The translations under genes and the position numbers were made by a program. From Gardnerella vaginalis ATCC 14018 = JCM 11026 (GTDB lineage Bacteria > Actinomycetota > Actinomycetes > Actinomycetales > Bifidobacteriaceae), in contig NZ_AP012332.1 of NCBI RefSeq assembly GCF_001042655.1, positions 1,364,001 through 1,428,000 on the forward strand: 64,000 bases of DNA, read 5' to 3'. Under the pieces are notes generated by a model. The model was not told the origin of the DNA. It did not search any database and saw only the letters and a program-made list of their open reading frames with translations. Shown in pieces: positions 52,790-63,377 of the stretch (position 1 is the first letter of the stretch; every line of letters starts with the position of its first letter).

Positions 52790-53806
52790 ATGAACACATC
52801 CCGTAAAAAAGCAGTAACTCTTGCAGATGTTGCTGCAGCTGCAGGAGTGTCTCGCTCAACTGCATCACGCGCACTAAATCATTCTCCGCGTATAAGTAAA
52901 GGTACAACTGAGCGCATAGAAGCTCTTGCAACGACGATGGGATTTGTTCCAAACGCTCAAGGACGAGCACTTGCTTCTGGTAGAGCAGAAGCAATCGCAA
53001 TACTAGTCACTGAACCACTTAATGAATTATTTACTGATCCAACTTATGGAGCATTTATCGGAGGGATCACTGCAAAATTAGCTCAGACTTCTTATCTACC
53101 GATGTTACTGCAAGCAAGCAGCGATGATGAACGCCAAAGAGTAAAACGACATTTGGAATGTAGGTCTTTTGACGCAGTCATTGATATATCTCCATACACT
53201 GATTCTTACTTGTTAGATATAATGAATAAACTTCATACCCCTGGAGTATTGTTAGGACAAATCACAAATGAACGCTATCAAGGTATGTTTTCTGTAGTAT
53301 ATTCTGACGATACAAAAGGAGCTAAATTAGCTGCTCAGACAATTGTAGATCGCGGAAGAAAGCATCCTGTAGCAATAGTAGGACCTCGCGATAATCCGGC
53401 TTCACAATACAGAATTAAAGGATACACTTCCGTCTTTGGAACTAAGTTAAGTCCAGATTCTATAATCTACACACAATGGGATGCAGCTGCTGGATTTGCC
53501 GCAATGATGCAAATCCTGAGCCAAAAGAAGCCAGTTGATGCAGTATTAGCTGGATCTGATCGCATAGCAGTAGGAGTTCTTGAGGCATTAAAACAATACA
53601 ACCTACAAGTTCCTGACGATGTGTCAGTTATTGGTTTCGATGATCATAACCTTGCACAAACTACAACACCATCGCTTACTACGATACATCAGCCGCTCTA
53701 TGAAGAAGGACAATTAGCTGCTGAGCTTGCTATGAAAATGATTGAAGGTCAAGAGCCAATAACATCCATTCTTCAAATGAAATTAGTAATAAGAGACTCA
53801 GTGTAA
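52790..53806 (+). CDS. LacI-family transcriptional regulator of the oligosaccharide operon
   Basis: A 338-residue regulator. The helix-turn-helix is VTLADVAAAAGVSRSTASRAL at residues 9-29, followed by a hinge and an effector domain with GSDRIAVGVLEALKQ and SVIGFDDHNLAQ. GAGGA lies a few bases before the ATG. It is divergent from the binding-protein gene and most likely represses the operon until the sugar or its breakdown product binds. Confidence 0.92.
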   Translation: MNTSRKKAVTLADVAAAAGVSRSTASRALNHSPRISKGTTERIEALATTMGFVPNAQGRALASGRAEAIAILVTEPLNELFTDPTYGAFIGGITAKLAQTSYLPMLLQASSDDERQRVKRHLECRSFDAVIDISPYTDSYLLDIMNKLHTPGVLLGQITNERYQGMFSVVYSDDTKGAKLAAQTIVDRGRKHPVAIVGPRDNPASQYRIKGYTSVFGTKLSPDSIIYTQWDAAAGFAAMMQILSQKKPVDAVLAGSDRIAVGVLEALKQYNLQVPDDVSVIGFDDHNLAQTTTPSLTTIHQPLYEEGQLAAELAMKMIEGQEPITSILQMKLVIRDSV

Positions 53807-53878
53807 TTACTCCACAACACACATTATTTTGTGAACAAATACACTACAAGGTAATCACGATTACCTAAGCCTATCTTT

Positions 53879-53923
53879 CCCGTGTTTGTTCTCTTTTTAA
53901 GCAAATCTGACTACAAACACGGG
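53879..53923. repeat. ACAAACGC-family hairpin, type A copy
   Basis: CCCGTGTTTGT at 53879-53889 pairs perfectly with 53913-53923. The whole element, including the inner CTTTTTAAGCAAAT, aligns with 24911-24955. Confidence 0.75.
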
Positions 53924-53928
53924 CGCGA

Positions 53929-53961
53929 GACCTGCCTTCGCGCTTAAAGCGTAGCGCGCGA
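53929..53961. repeat. Dispersed 33-base intergenic repeat, copy 2
   Basis: Matches 10564-10596 at 30 of 33 positions. It sits between two ACAAACGC-family hairpins. Confidence 0.65.
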
Positions 53962-53969
53962 GCGATTTT

Positions 53970-54014
53970 CCCGAGATTGTTTACGTATTTGGCGATTTTG
54001 GAAACAATATCGGG
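53970..54014. repeat. ACAAACGC-family hairpin, type B copy (inverted)
   Basis: CCCGAGATTGTTT at 53970-53982 pairs with 54002-54014 with one mismatch. The inner TATTTGGCGATTTTGG is the reverse complement of the inner sequence at 29312-29356. Confidence 0.7.
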
Positions 54015-54055
54015 CGAAAAGAAACAAACGCAGGCAAAAATACACAAACGCAAAC

Positions 54056-54087
54056 AAAAAGGGCTTCTAGCCAATCGCTAGAAACCC
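54056..54087 (-). terminator. Rho-independent terminator of tRNA-Ser
   Basis: On the minus strand GGGTTTCTAGC pairs with GCTAGAAGCCC around GATTG and is followed by TTTTT. It lies six bases past the tRNA 3' end. Confidence 0.9.
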
Positions 54088-54093
54088 TGCTTG

Positions 54094-54179
54094 CGGATGA
54101 AGCGAGATTTGAACTCGCGGAGGGTGTAACCCTCACACGCTTTCGAGGCGTGCTCCTTAGACCGCTCGGACATTCATCC
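54094..54179 (-). tRNA. tRNA-Ser (anticodon CGA)
   Basis: An 86-base tRNA on the minus strand. The acceptor stem GGATGAA pairs with TTCATCC, with G as discriminator. The anticodon stem CACGC/GCGTG encloses loop CTCGAAA, so the anticodon is CGA and reads UCG. The long variable arm (GAGGGTTACACCCTC) is typical of tRNA-Ser, and the T arm has GTTCAAATC. CCA is not encoded. A terminator follows at once. Confidence 0.96.
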
Positions 54180-54278
54180 ATTTTGCGCAAACTGCAAAAT
54201 GCAGAAAGAAACGCAACTTTTCAATTGTAAACCAACCCTAGAATATACACAAATTTGTGTTGAGAATTTTGCAAACAA

Positions 54279-55211
54279 TCAATCAAGTTCTTCAAGAGTT
54301 CGACGAGCGCGAATCGCATTAGCCCTAACTTCAAGTTGATCTTTCGGAGGATATTCAACATATTCCAAAGTCAAACCATTAGACGCAATAGGACCAGTAG
54401 ATCCTTCTCGAATCGGATTTTCAATCTTATCCTTAAACCAGTCAACAGAACGCTTACCGCAACCAACTTGTACACAAGCCTGAACAAGAGAACGAACCAT
54501 ATTATGTGCAAACGCATCAGCAACAATAGTAAACTCAATCAAACCGTGCTCAATAGGTGGAATATTGCCAGTTGATCTAGAAGCAATAGACGAACCAACA
54601 GGCGCGCAACCATCCAAACAAACGCGATTCCAAACCGCTTTTTTAACGCAGCGAATCGTAGTTCCACCAGGATTTGGACGAGCAAAAGACCCAAAATCAT
54701 GCAAACCAACAATCATCTGTGCTGCCTGATTCATAGAATTGACATCTAAATCGTAATCAATTTGCAACACAAAACCACGCATACGCGGATCCAAATTCTC
54801 GCGATTTGCCGCATCACTAATCCTATACACGTATGTGCGATCAAGCGCAGAAAAACGAGCATCAAAACCGCTTGGTGCAATGCTTACACTGTGAATCGAA
54901 ATATCTTTAGGCAAAACCCCACGAAGCCTATATTCTAAAGCTTTTACAGGCGTCAAATTTGTGTGACCGACGCAATTTTGTAAAATATCATCTTCTACAT
55001 CTAAATGACAAACCTGATAAGAAGCATGAACGCCAGTATCCGTGCGCCCAGCAACTGTTAGTCGAAGCGGAAAACAAGAATCGCCATCATGTACACGCAA
55101 AACTTTATATAAAGCGTCTTCCAAAGTGCCTTGAACTGTTCTTAAATTCGGCTGCCTAGCCCAACCGTAAAAATCACCGCCATCATAAGCTAAATCTAAA
55201 CGAAGACGCAT
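54279..55211 (-). CDS. truA: tRNA pseudouridine synthase A
   Basis: A 310-residue enzyme that makes pseudouridine at positions 38-40 of tRNA anticodon arms. It starts RLRLDLAYDGGDFYGWARQP, and AGRTDTGVHA near residue 60 holds the catalytic aspartate. FDARFSALDRTYVYRI and HNMVRSLV segments follow. The ATG at 55211 was chosen because GGAAGG lies seven bases upstream. Its position after the ribosomal alpha operon is common in Actinobacteria, here with the Mbeg1-like gene in between. Confidence 0.95.
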   Translation of the reverse strand: MRLRLDLAYDGGDFYGWARQPNLRTVQGTLEDALYKVLRVHDGDSCFPLRLTVAGRTDTGVHASYQVCHLDVEDDILQNCVGHTNLTPVKALEYRLRGVLPKDISIHSVSIAPSGFDARFSALDRTYVYRISDAANRENLDPRMRGFVLQIDYDLDVNSMNQAAQMIVGLHDFGSFARPNPGGTTIRCVKKAVWNRVCLDGCAPVGSSIASRSTGNIPPIEHGLIEFTIVADAFAHNMVRSLVQACVQVGCGKRSVDWFKDKIENPIREGSTGPIASNGLTLEYVEYPPKDQLEVRANAIRARRTLEELD

Positions 55212-55288
55212 CAAAAAACCTTCCAAAACAATTATTATAAAAACCGAATATTAGTCGCCCTAGTCGCCAGACTGCAACGATAATCTTT

Positions 55289-56605
55289 TCAATTCTTATG
55301 TTCTGCTCCACCAACACCAGTAAACGCACTCATAATATTACGAATTAACTCATAAGTCTTTGAATCCATATGCGTTGCTATGCTCAATATTTTCGGCAAA
55401 AGCTCAGACCAATGCGCAGAAATCTCGTCAAAAGTCGGATATCCTAAGCTAGTTAAAGCGTTGTAAACACTATCGATTCTGCGTTTTCTTTCTTCGAAAG
55501 GCAAATTCAACATCCAATCATTAGCAGCTTTAGAAACAGCAAGTGCACGCGGAGTTACATGATCACAATAGTCAAAATCTCCATCTTTAACCTGCCAATA
55601 CATGCCAAAATGTTGCATCAATCCAATAGAATCAGCAAGCGTAACCTTATACGGTACGCCAGTATCCATAATCAATCCAATAAAAGCAGATTGTGGAACG
55701 ACTTTTTCAATCCTGGAAACAACGCGAGAAAAAACCTTTGGATCAACAACATCCGAGCCAAAACTAGGACCGTCCATAGAATAAATTTTACTGACAAGAT
55801 CACCAAGTTGTTGATTTTCTGCATCCAAACGCATTGCCGCATATGCAGCCATATTCCCGCCTTTTGAATGACCCACAACAAATATTTTAGGATTATCACT
55901 TAAATCGCAATCATTGCTATTTTCTAGATTGCTATTCTTATTATCGCTATTTTCTAGATCGACCTTATCCAGATCGATATTCTTAAAATCATTCTTCTTA
56001 TTAAACAAATTCGCGAAATAATCGGCAACACTGCTACAAATCCCACGAATACCGCCACTTTTGCAAGAATCTTTACACGCGCGCCTAGATATAGAGAGCA
56101 AATATTCTGCAGCAGACTCTTGAGCTGGAACTGGGCAGCGAAAAGCCATATTAAAATCTTCCTTCCACCCAACAAGAGTGTTATCAGTCCCCCTGAAAGC
56201 AACAACAAAACATCTATAGCCAATACAATCAGTCAAATCAAAAGTAACTGCAGCAAACTGCTGTTCACACGAATCATCAACCTTCGACTCATCAAAACGC
56301 TCAAGAACCTCGCCGACTCGCATTCCCCTATATCGCGGACTAGCTGCAACAGCGAGAAGAAGACTCTTTCGAAAATCATCAACTTTAGCTGAACCAGAGC
56401 TAAACATTGAAGAAAAATCCTCACCGCGAAGCAATTCGCTTAAAGGAACGGTTGCTAGTGCGTTAGAATCGTCATTATACTTTGGAATCGATTCAGGCAT
56501 GCAAACATACGCCAACTCGCATAAAATAAGCGAATCTACGGCGTTGAATTTTCTATCTTTAAAGTTAGTAAAATCGTTATTCACTAAATCGAGAATATTT
56601 GTCAT
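55289..56605 (-). CDS. Mbeg1-like (DUF2974) alpha/beta hydrolase
   Basis: A 438-residue cytoplasmic protein with a lipase-type elbow GHSKGGNMAAYAA near residue 248, the serine being the likely nucleophile. The N-terminal segment NAVDSLILCELAYV and the VAFRGTD strand are typical of DUF2974/Mbeg1-like proteins. A low-complexity Asn/Asp/Leu stretch near residue 225 interrupts the fold. The substrate is unknown; lipase or esterase activity is a family guess. The start has no strong binding site. Confidence 0.82.
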   Translation of the reverse strand: MTNILDLVNNDFTNFKDRKFNAVDSLILCELAYVCMPESIPKYNDDSNALATVPLSELLRGEDFSSMFSSGSAKVDDFRKSLLLAVAASPRYRGMRVGEVLERFDESKVDDSCEQQFAAVTFDLTDCIGYRCFVVAFRGTDNTLVGWKEDFNMAFRCPVPAQESAAEYLLSISRRACKDSCKSGGIRGICSSVADYFANLFNKKNDFKNIDLDKVDLENSDNKNSNLENSNDCDLSDNPKIFVVGHSKGGNMAAYAAMRLDAENQQLGDLVSKIYSMDGPSFGSDVVDPKVFSRVVSRIEKVVPQSAFIGLIMDTGVPYKVTLADSIGLMQHFGMYWQVKDGDFDYCDHVTPRALAVSKAANDWMLNLPFEERKRRIDSVYNALTSLGYPTFDEISAHWSELLPKILSIATHMDSKTYELIRNIMSAFTGVGGAEHKN

Positions 56606-56657
56606 ATTTCAATAATAATTGATACCAGATATAGAAAAGATATATCAGATATAGAAA

Positions 56658-56687
56658 AACGGGCTGGAGATAAAACTCCAACCCGTT
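56658..56687 (-). terminator. Rho-independent terminator of the rpoA-rplQ operon
   Basis: On the minus strand AACGGGTTGGAG pairs with CTCCAGCCCGTT, one pair being U-G, and TTTC follows. It lies about 70 bases past the rplQ stop. Confidence 0.85.
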
Positions 56688-56758
56688 CAATAAATCTAAA
56701 ACACGACGACTACTCGTAGAAAGATTTACTTACCGATGCATCAAGATGCTAATCTAAG

Positions 56759-57193
56759 CTACTCGGCTGCTTCTTCTTTAGCAGCAACTTTAGCAGCAGA
56801 CTCAGCTTCCTTAACGACAGCCTTCTTTGGGCTTACTGGCTCAACAACAAGCTCAATAATAGCTTGTGGAGCAGTATCACCACGACGAGGAGCCATCTTA
56901 ACGATGCGGGTATAGCCACCTTCACGCTGCTTCATCTGCTCAGCAATTTGAGTGAAAAGCATGTGAACAACGGACTTATTGCGGATCACGCGCAACACAC
57001 GGCGGCGCGAATGCAAGTCGCCACGCTTAGCGAATGTTATCAAACGCTCAGCAAGTGGACGAAGACGCTTTGCCTTTGGCAAAGTAGTCACAATACGACC
57101 GTGCTGGAAGAGGCTAGTAGCCATGTTGGCCAGCATCAGGCGCTCATGCGCTGGGCTAGAAGCCAGACGAGGCCCTTGTTTCGGTGTAGGCAT
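56759..57193 (-). CDS. rplQ: 50S ribosomal protein L17
   Basis: A 144-residue large-subunit protein. The start [32 protein letters not shown] region and a central RRVLR segment match L17. An Ala/Glu-rich tail of about 25 residues extends past the core, as in other Actinobacteria. GGAGTAATA precedes the ATG. Last gene of the alpha operon, followed by a terminator. Confidence 0.97.
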   Translation of the reverse strand: MPTPKQGPRLASSPAHERLMLANMATSLFQHGRIVTTLPKAKRLRPLAERLITFAKRGDLHSRRRVLRVIRNKSVVHMLFTQIAEQMKQREGGYTRIVKMAPRRGDTAPQAIIELVVEPVSPKKAVVKEAESAAKVAAKEEAAE

Positions 57194-57272
57194 TATTACT
57201 CCTTATTGTCGCAGAATTCAGGTGGGCAAAAACCCGAACATCCAAAAACCACGACGATTGGCGGTGGACTGT

Positions 57273-58268
57273 TTACTCGTCTTCTGGCGAGAAGAACGTG
57301 CCACCTTCGAGATTATTGGCGTCAAAGCCAAGCGGCGAGGCCTTAAGAGACAATCCCATAGACTGCAATTTCTCTTTAACCTCATCGATGGATTTCATGC
57401 CGAAATTACGAATATCGAGCAAATCCTGCTCAGTGTGTACTACCAGCTCACCAACAGTGTGGATTCCCTCACGCTTCAAGCAGTTGTAGCTGCGCTGCGT
57501 AAGATTCAAATCCTCAATCGGAGTAGCCATCTGAGAATCAACTTCTCCCATGACTGGAGCTGGACCAACTTCAACACCTTCTGCATCGACGTTAAGCTCA
57601 CGGCAAAGACCAAAAAGCTCAACCAAAGTCGAACCAGCAGATGCAACTGCATCTCGTGGTGTAATAGCTGGCTTAGTTTCCACATCCAGGATGAGCTTAT
57701 CGAAGTCCGTGCGCTGTTCCACGCGGGTAGCTTCGACCTTATAGCTCACCTTCAAAACTGGTGAGTAGATCGAATCCACTGGAATGCGACCGATTTCGCT
57801 GTTTTCCTGCTTGTTCATCTGAGCAGGTACATATCCACGACCGCGCTCCACGGTGAACTCAATTTCAAGCTCACCATCTTCAGCAAGTGTAGCGATATGC
57901 ATCTCTGGATTGGCAATAGTGACGCCAGCAGGAGGAGTAATATCTCCAGCTGTTGCTTCACCCTTGCCGCTCTTGCGAAGATACATCACTACTGGCTCGT
58001 CATACTCACTTGTAAGTACGATACCCTTAATGTTCAGCAGGATTTCAGTGACATCCTCTTCAACACCTGGCAGAGTCGTGAACTCATGGAGAGCACCAGA
58101 AATGCGTACCGAAGTTACGGCAGCACCTGGAATGGAGCTCAATAGGGTACGACGCAGCGAATTGCCGAGCGTGTATCCGAAACCTGGTTCCAACGGCTCA
58201 ATTGTAAAGCGAGAACGCTGGGGATTCAGTGATTCCTCGGTAAGTGTTGGACGCTGTGCGATAAGCAC
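57273..58268 (-). CDS. rpoA: RNA polymerase alpha subunit
   Basis: A 331-residue alpha subunit. The N-terminal domain with [19 protein letters not shown] dimerises and assembles the polymerase. The C-terminal domain, with [20 protein letters not shown], contacts UP elements and activators. Translation starts at GTG with AAAGGA upstream. It follows rpsK directly; rpsD, often between them in other bacteria, is absent. Confidence 0.98.
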   Translation of the reverse strand: MLIAQRPTLTEESLNPQRSRFTIEPLEPGFGYTLGNSLRRTLLSSIPGAAVTSVRISGALHEFTTLPGVEEDVTEILLNIKGIVLTSEYDEPVVMYLRKSGKGEATAGDITPPAGVTIANPEMHIATLAEDGELEIEFTVERGRGYVPAQMNKQENSEIGRIPVDSIYSPVLKVSYKVEATRVEQRTDFDKLILDVETKPAITPRDAVASAGSTLVELFGLCRELNVDAEGVEVGPAPVMGEVDSQMATPIEDLNLTQRSYNCLKREGIHTVGELVVHTEQDLLDIRNFGMKSIDEVKEKLQSMGLSLKASPLGFDANNLEGGTFFSPEDE

Positions 58269-58347
58269 TTTTGTATCCTTTCAGCTTCTGGTCGGTGGTG
58301 CACTCGCCGCCCATAAGCGGGTTGGATGGATGGATTCGTAAGAGTGC

Positions 58348-58746
58348 TCAGACGCGGCGACGCTTTGGTGGGCGAACGCCGTTATGCGCTTGTGGGGTGA
58401 CGTCGGTAATAGAACCGACTTCAAGACCCGCGGACTGAAGGGAACGGATAGCGGTTTCACGACCGGAACCTGGACCCTTAACAAACACGTCGACCTTCTT
58501 CAGGCCATGTTCCATTGCCTTACGAGCAGCAGACTCAGCAGCCATACCTGCAGCGTAAGGAGTCGACTTGCGGGAACCCTTAAAGCCGACATCGCCACCG
58601 GAAGCCCAAGAAAGGACTGCACCCGATGGATCGGTGATGGAAATAATCGTGTTATTGAATGTTGATTTAATATGCGCCTGCCCAACCGGTACCGACTTGC
58701 GGTCCCGGCGACGCGGCTTGCGCGAGGCTTGCTTTGCAGCTGCCAT
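58348..58746 (-). CDS. rpsK: 30S ribosomal protein S11
   Basis: A 132-residue small-subunit protein of the platform. [20 protein letters not shown] and the C-terminal [11 protein letters not shown] are typical. GAGGG lies just before the ATG. It is in the rpsM-rpsK-rpoA-rplQ run. Confidence 0.98.
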   Translation of the reverse strand: MAAAKQASRKPRRRDRKSVPVGQAHIKSTFNNTIISITDPSGAVLSWASGGDVGFKGSRKSTPYAAGMAAESAARKAMEHGLKKVDVFVKGPGSGRETAIRSLQSAGLEVGSITDVTPQAHNGVRPPKRRRV

Positions 58747-58829
58747 TGACCCTCGTTTCCTAATGACGAATTAGTTGGTATGTCTAGGCGATGAGAATTA
58801 ACTCGTGGCCTAGAGCCGACCACCGACTA

Positions 58830-59207
58830 CTATCTGGTGGCCTTCTTCTTCCCGGCGACAGTACGCTTCGGACCCTTACGAGTACGAGCATTAGTCTTAG
58901 TACGCTGACCACGCACAGGAAGACCCTTGCGATGACGCTGGCCTTGATAGCAGTTGATCTGAATCTTACGACGAATGTCTGCATCGATTTCACGACGCAA
59001 ATCGCCTTCAATCTTATAATTAGCTTCAAGATAATCACGCAAAGTGATTAACTGTTCATCCGTAAGATCCTTGACGCGAGTATCCGGATTAACACCGGTC
59101 GCGGCAAGCGTTTCCTTAGCGCGAGTACGGCCTACACCAAAAATGTAGGTGAGGGCAATCTCAATGCGCTTCTCATTGGGAATATCTACTCCGGCAAGAC
59201 GTGCCAT
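58830..59207 (-). CDS. rpsM: 30S ribosomal protein S13
   Basis: A 125-residue small-subunit head protein starting [19 protein letters not shown], with the [20 protein letters not shown] tRNA-contacting tail. The ATG at 59207 was chosen because AAAGGA lies upstream and this is the family's usual first residue. Confidence 0.98.
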   Translation of the reverse strand: MARLAGVDIPNEKRIEIALTYIFGVGRTRAKETLAATGVNPDTRVKDLTDEQLITLRDYLEANYKIEGDLRREIDADIRRKIQINCYQGQRHRKGLPVRGQRTKTNARTRKGPKRTVAGKKKATR

Positions 59208-59339
59208 TGTAATTCCTTTACTATTACGCAGGTCGTGCACCAAGTCTCCCGCAATCCTGCGGCCTGGGCCTGCGCACCCAGGGTTCAGCTTTAGCTGCGA
59301 CTTAGCGCCTTATCCTTTATCTTCGCGGTGGGGATCCAC

Positions 59340-59453
59340 TCAGCCCTGACGCTGCTTATGACGTGGGTTGATGCAAATCACCATGACGCGACCGTGACGG
59401 CGGATCACGCGGCAATTTTCGCAGATCCTCTTCACGCTAGGGCTGACCTTCAT
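59340..59453 (-). CDS. rpmJ: 50S ribosomal protein L36
   Basis: A 37-residue protein: [14 protein letters not shown] at the start, [20 protein letters not shown] at the end. Cysteines at 11, 14 and 27 and the histidine at 32 form the usual zinc site. It lies between infA and rpsM, its normal place. Confidence 0.97.
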   Translation of the reverse strand: MKVSPSVKRICENCRVIRRHGRVMVICINPRHKQRQG

Positions 59454-59474
59454 GGTTTTCCTTTGCTTGTACCT

Positions 59475-59693
59475 TTACTTATAGCGGTACGTAATACGAC
59501 CACGGTTCAAATCATAAGGGCTCATCTCCAGCACAACACGATCTTTAGGAAGAATACGAATATAATTCTTACGCATCTTTCCAGAAATCGTAGCCAGTAC
59601 AATGTGCTCGTTCTCAAGCTGAACGCGAAACATCGCGTTTGGCAGTGCTTCAACTACCGTGCCTTCGACTTCAATCACACCGTCTTTTGCCAT
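59475..59693 (-). CDS. infA: Translation initiation factor IF-1
   Basis: A 72-residue S1/OB-fold protein that blocks the ribosomal A site during initiation. [19 protein letters not shown] and the GRITYRYK end are conserved. Upstream on the minus strand, between two facing GGCGTGTC motifs, TTGTAT and TATCAT could form a promoter separating it from adk. Confidence 0.98.
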   Translation of the reverse strand: MAKDGVIEVEGTVVEALPNAMFRVQLENEHIVLATISGKMRKNYIRILPKDRVVLEMSPYDLNRGRITYRYK

Positions 59694-59841
59694 GAGCCTC
59701 GTTCCGTTCCTTGGACGTACTACTTTACGTATCCGAAGACACGCCAATCTTCTATGATACAGTAAATGCGCCCAATACAACACTCGGCGTGTCGCAAAAG
59801 GCGCATTATAAATACGAGAAAATCTAAATTTTAAATAAATC

Positions 59842-60402
59842 TCATACCAAAGACTCAACTATGCGATTGTTGATTTCAGCAATATCGCCAACACCATCAA
59901 CCTCAACAAGCTGACCACGGCTTTCATAAATATCAAGAAGAGGAGCAGTTTCCTTCTCGTAAGTTTCCAAACGAGTAGCAATTACCTCAGGAGTATCATC
60001 TGAACGACCCTGCTCAATTGCGCGCTTCTTCATACGCTCAAGCAAAACCTCACGCTCCGCTTCAAGAGCAACAACGTGATCCAAAGGAGTACCAAGCTCC
60101 TCAAGCATAAGATCCAAAGCCTTAACCTGAGACGCATTACGTGGATATCCATCAAGAATCCAGCCATTCTTAGCATCATCCTGAGCAAGACGATCCTTAA
60201 CAATGCTATTTGTCAATTCATCTGGAACAAGCTCACCCTTATCAAGATAACCCTGAACCTTCTTACCAAGCTCCGTTTGATTCTTCAAGTTGTAACGGAA
60301 AATATCGCCAGTAGAAATAGCAGGAATCCCATAATGCTCTGCAAGCAAAGCAGCCTGAGTGCCCTTACCAACGCCCTGTGGTCCCATAATTAGCAATCGC
60401 AT
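59842..60402 (-). CDS. adk: Adenylate kinase
   Basis: A 186-residue enzyme converting AMP and ATP to two ADP. The P-loop GPQGVGKGT, the DGYPRNASQ segment and short-LID length fit the actinobacterial form without a zinc LID. AAGGAG precedes the ATG. It follows secY; map, often next in other bacteria, is not here. Confidence 0.97.
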   Translation of the reverse strand: MRLLIMGPQGVGKGTQAALLAEHYGIPAISTGDIFRYNLKNQTELGKKVQGYLDKGELVPDELTNSIVKDRLAQDDAKNGWILDGYPRNASQVKALDLMLEELGTPLDHVVALEAEREVLLERMKKRAIEQGRSDDTPEVIATRLETYEKETAPLLDIYESRGQLVEVDGVGDIAEINNRIVESLV

Positions 60403-60465
60403 ATTAATCTCCTTGTTTCTTTATGCTCCATCGCAAATCTTAACAACAAAACCTATCTAGTAATA

Positions 60466-61806
60466 CTATTTAGCAACTTGCTTACTATCGTTATGATCAA
60501 ACAAGAATCCAGCATACTGGAACTGCTCGGTCTGAGCCTTGGCTTGACGCAAAGTATCCAAACCAACACCTGCGATAATAAGAATCGTAGTACCACCAAA
60601 TGGAAGCTTCATATTAAGGTGCAAAGACATAATCAAAACTGTTGGAATCAACGCTACGAATAGCAAATAGACAGCACCAACAGTGTTTAATCTATTCATA
60701 ACATAGCTAAGATAGCGACTTGTAGCACTACCAGCACGAATACCTGGAATAAAACCGCCGTATTCCTTCATGTTATCTGCAGTTTCATCTGGATTAAAAG
60801 TAATCTCAGTGTAGAAGAAGCAGAAGAACACAATCATAACTGTGTACAAGGCTATGTACCACACAGAAGTAGAGTTTGCTAAATTGGCATTAATCCAACG
60901 CACCCAATCCTTACGACTATCACCAAACTGAGCAAGAAGAGTTGGAATAGCAAGAATCGAGGATGCGAAAATTGGTGGGATAACACCACTCATATTGACC
61001 TTAAGAGGTAAGTATGTGGAAGAACCGCCATACATCTTACGACCAATCATTCGGCGCGTATACTGTACAGGAATTCTACGCTGAGCAAGCTCCACGAAAT
61101 CAACAAAAATAAGAATTACAAGCAGAACGCCACCGACAATAGAGAACTTGGTCCAATCGCCATTAGTACCATTGGTTCCCCAACCAATTTCCCACAGCTT
61201 TGGAAGGAAGCCAGAGCAGATAGACATGAAGATTAACACTGACATGCCCTGACCAATACCCTTATCCGTAATAAGTTCTGCCATCCACATGATCAAACCA
61301 GTGCCACCAGTCATAATCAAAACCATAACCAGTAAGCTCCACATAGAGCCATCTGGAATAACCTGACCACACTGATAATTAAATAGTGCACCAGAACGTG
61401 CAGTAACCAAAATGGTTGTGGACTGTAAAATTGCCAAGCCAATAGTCAAATAACGAGTGTACTGAGTAAGCTTTGTTTCTCCAGACTGACCTTCCTTGTG
61501 AAGAGCCTCAAAACGAGGAATCACAACCCTAAGCAGCTGAATAACAATAGACGCCGTAATATAAGGCATAACGCCCAATGCAAAAATAGACAGCTGCAAA
61601 AGCGAACCACCAGAGAACAGGTTCACCAAACCAATAAAGTTTTCACTAGAAGAGGCAAGCTTAGCTGTGCAAGCACGTATAACTTTGTAATCAACGCCAG
61701 GAATTGGAATAAAGGAACCAATTCTGTAGATGATAATCATTGCGAAGACGAAGAGGATCTTATTCCTCAACTCCTTCGTCCTGAAGGCCTGGATTAACGT
61801 TTTCAC
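60466..61806 (-). CDS. secY: Protein translocase subunit SecY
   Basis: A 446-residue membrane channel with ten hydrophobic segments. PIPGVDYKVI in the plug region, the FSGGSLLQLSIFALGVMPYI segment and IRAGSATSRYL in the fifth cytoplasmic loop are typical. Translation starts at GTG. A terminator separates it from rplO, so it probably has its own promoter in 61807-61929. Confidence 0.98.
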   Translation of the reverse strand: MKTLIQAFRTKELRNKILFVFAMIIIYRIGSFIPIPGVDYKVIRACTAKLASSSENFIGLVNLFSGGSLLQLSIFALGVMPYITASIVIQLLRVVIPRFEALHKEGQSGETKLTQYTRYLTIGLAILQSTTILVTARSGALFNYQCGQVIPDGSMWSLLVMVLIMTGGTGLIMWMAELITDKGIGQGMSVLIFMSICSGFLPKLWEIGWGTNGTNGDWTKFSIVGGVLLVILIFVDFVELAQRRIPVQYTRRMIGRKMYGGSSTYLPLKVNMSGVIPPIFASSILAIPTLLAQFGDSRKDWVRWINANLANSTSVWYIALYTVMIVFFCFFYTEITFNPDETADNMKEYGGFIPGIRAGSATSRYLSYVMNRLNTVGAVYLLFVALIPTVLIMSLHLNMKLPFGGTTILIIAGVGLDTLRQAKAQTEQFQYAGFLFDHNDSKQVAK

Positions 61807-61929
61807 CTGGGTCTTCCTCCCTTTTTTGCGCTACGATCTAGGCGCAACAGTAAAAAAACAAACTCTGAGGCAATAGTTTATATCACGGTGCATACCGATA
61901 CAGTCATTCCGTGAGTTTAGACAATAAAA

Positions 61930-61963
61930 AATAATCCCTCCAGCCAAAACTAGAGGGATTATT
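61930..61963 (-). terminator. Rho-independent terminator between rplO and secY
   Basis: On the minus strand AATAATCCCTC pairs with GAGGGATTATT, followed by a TTTTTT run. It lies about 50 bases past the rplO stop and should end or thin transcription from the spc operon. Confidence 0.85.
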
Positions 61964-62008
61964 AAACAGTCAAATCACTGCGTTAATTAGCATTATCAGC
62001 TGAGTACA

Positions 62009-62464
62009 TTACTCTTCGCTAACAGAGCCACCAGCAGCTTCAATCTTGGCCTTAGCAGATGCAGAAGCTTTAACTCCCTTAAGAGTCAAAGCAACCTTAA
62101 GATCGCCATCACCCAAAACCTTAACTGGGTAACCATCACGCACAGCGCCCTTAACTACCAAATCAGCAACAGTAACTTCGCCACCATTTGGGAAGAGCTC
62201 TTCGAGGGCTGCAACATTAACAACCTGGAACTCTTTCTTGAATGGGCTCTTAAAGCCACGAAGCTTAGGCAAACGCATGTAAAGTGGAAGCTGGCCGCCT
62301 TCAAAGCCTGGACGAACTTGGTAACGCTTCTTCGTACCCTTATCGCCACGACCCGAAGTCTTACCCTTAGAGCCTTCACCACGACCCACGCGAATGCGAT
62401 CCTTCTTAGCTCCTGGAGCTGGACGCAACGTGTGCATGTGCAACATTGGTTCTTCATTAGCCAT
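62009..62464 (-). CDS. rplO: 50S ribosomal protein L15
   Basis: A 151-residue large-subunit protein. The basic glycine-rich segment after [20 protein letters not shown] and the [18 protein letters not shown] region define L15. GAGGAGG precedes the ATG. It follows rpmD with two bases between. Confidence 0.98.
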   Translation of the reverse strand: MANEEPMLHMHTLRPAPGAKKDRIRVGRGEGSKGKTSGRGDKGTKKRYQVRPGFEGGQLPLYMRLPKLRGFKSPFKKEFQVVNVAALEELFPNGGEVTVADLVVKGAVRDGYPVKVLGDGDLKVALTLKGVKASASAKAKIEAAGGSVSEE

Positions 62465-62466
62465 AA

Positions 62467-62649
62467 TCAGTCAACCTCCTCAACGCTCAGCAAGTGGCGA
62501 ACGGCCATAACCAAGCCACGATTGACTGGATTGTCCTCGCGAACAACGCTCTGGCCAATCTTGTGAAGACCGAGAGTTTGAACGTTCGCGCGCTGACGCT
62601 CGGTGGAATGAACCAAACCGTGCACCAGAGTGATCTTCAAGTTAGCCAT
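62467..62649 (-). CDS. rpmD: 50S ribosomal protein L30
   Basis: A 60-residue protein starting [20 protein letters not shown]. The ATG at 62649 overlaps the rpsE stop (TGATGG), so translation is coupled; the frame also extends one GTG codon upstream. Confidence 0.97.
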   Translation of the reverse strand: MANLKITLVHGLVHSTERQRANVQTLGLHKIGQSVVREDNPVNRGLVMAVRHLLSVEEVD

Positions 62650-63377
62650 CACTCACCATCCTTTGCTTGGGCAGCCTTAGCAGCCTGAGCTTCTTCACGA
62701 GCCTTGCGAGCTTCGGCAATGCCTGCAGCGCGCTCACGAAGCAATGCGTCTGGTGCAACTTCCTCGAGAGAAAGTCCACGACGAGCGCAAATCTCCTCTG
62801 GCTCTTCAAGCTTCTTCAAAGCATCCACAGTAGCGCGAACCACGTTAACAGCGGTTGCAGAGCCCATGGACTTGGTGAGGATATCGGTAATGCCAGCGCA
62901 CTCCATAACAGCACGCACAGCGCCACCAGCAATTACACCAGTACCTGGAGCAGCTGGACGAAGCAAAACTGTGCCAGCAGCATCGTGACCCAACACAGGG
63001 TGGGTTACGGTACCACGAATACGTGGAACAGTGAACATATGCTTCTTAGCATCAAGCTGACCCTTAGCGATAGCTGCTGGAACTTCGCGAGACTTACCGT
63101 AGCCAACACCAACAGTGCCCTTACCGTCGCCAACAACAACAAGTGCTGCAAAGCTAAAGGTACGACCACCCTTGTGAGTCTTGGAAACACGGTTAATAGT
63201 AACTACGCGATCCAGAAGCTCTTCGCCGCGGTTTTCTTCACGACGGTTACGACGCTCTCCGCGCTTACCTTCGCCCTTAGAGCGACGGGAACGGCGATCG
63301 TCAGTACGCTCCTCGGCGGATGCCTGAGTGTTCTGAGTTTCTTCAGCCACTTGGGTTTCCTTTTCGTTATCGCTCAC
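62649..63377 (-). CDS. rpsE: 30S ribosomal protein S5
   Basis: A 242-residue small-subunit protein. The RNA-binding double-stranded fold starts at about residue 52 ([18 protein letters not shown]). An Arg/Glu-rich N-terminal extension of about 50 residues is longer than in E. coli. GTG start overlaps the rplR stop (GTGA), with GGAGGT upstream. Confidence 0.98.
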   Translation of the reverse strand: MSDNEKETQVAEETQNTQASAEERTDDRRSRRSKGEGKRGERRNRREENRGEELLDRVVTINRVSKTHKGGRTFSFAALVVVGDGKGTVGVGYGKSREVPAAIAKGQLDAKKHMFTVPRIRGTVTHPVLGHDAAGTVLLRPAAPGTGVIAGGAVRAVMECAGITDILTKSMGSATAVNVVRATVDALKKLEEPEEICARRGLSLEEVAPDALLRERAAGIAEARKAREEAQAAKAAQAKDGE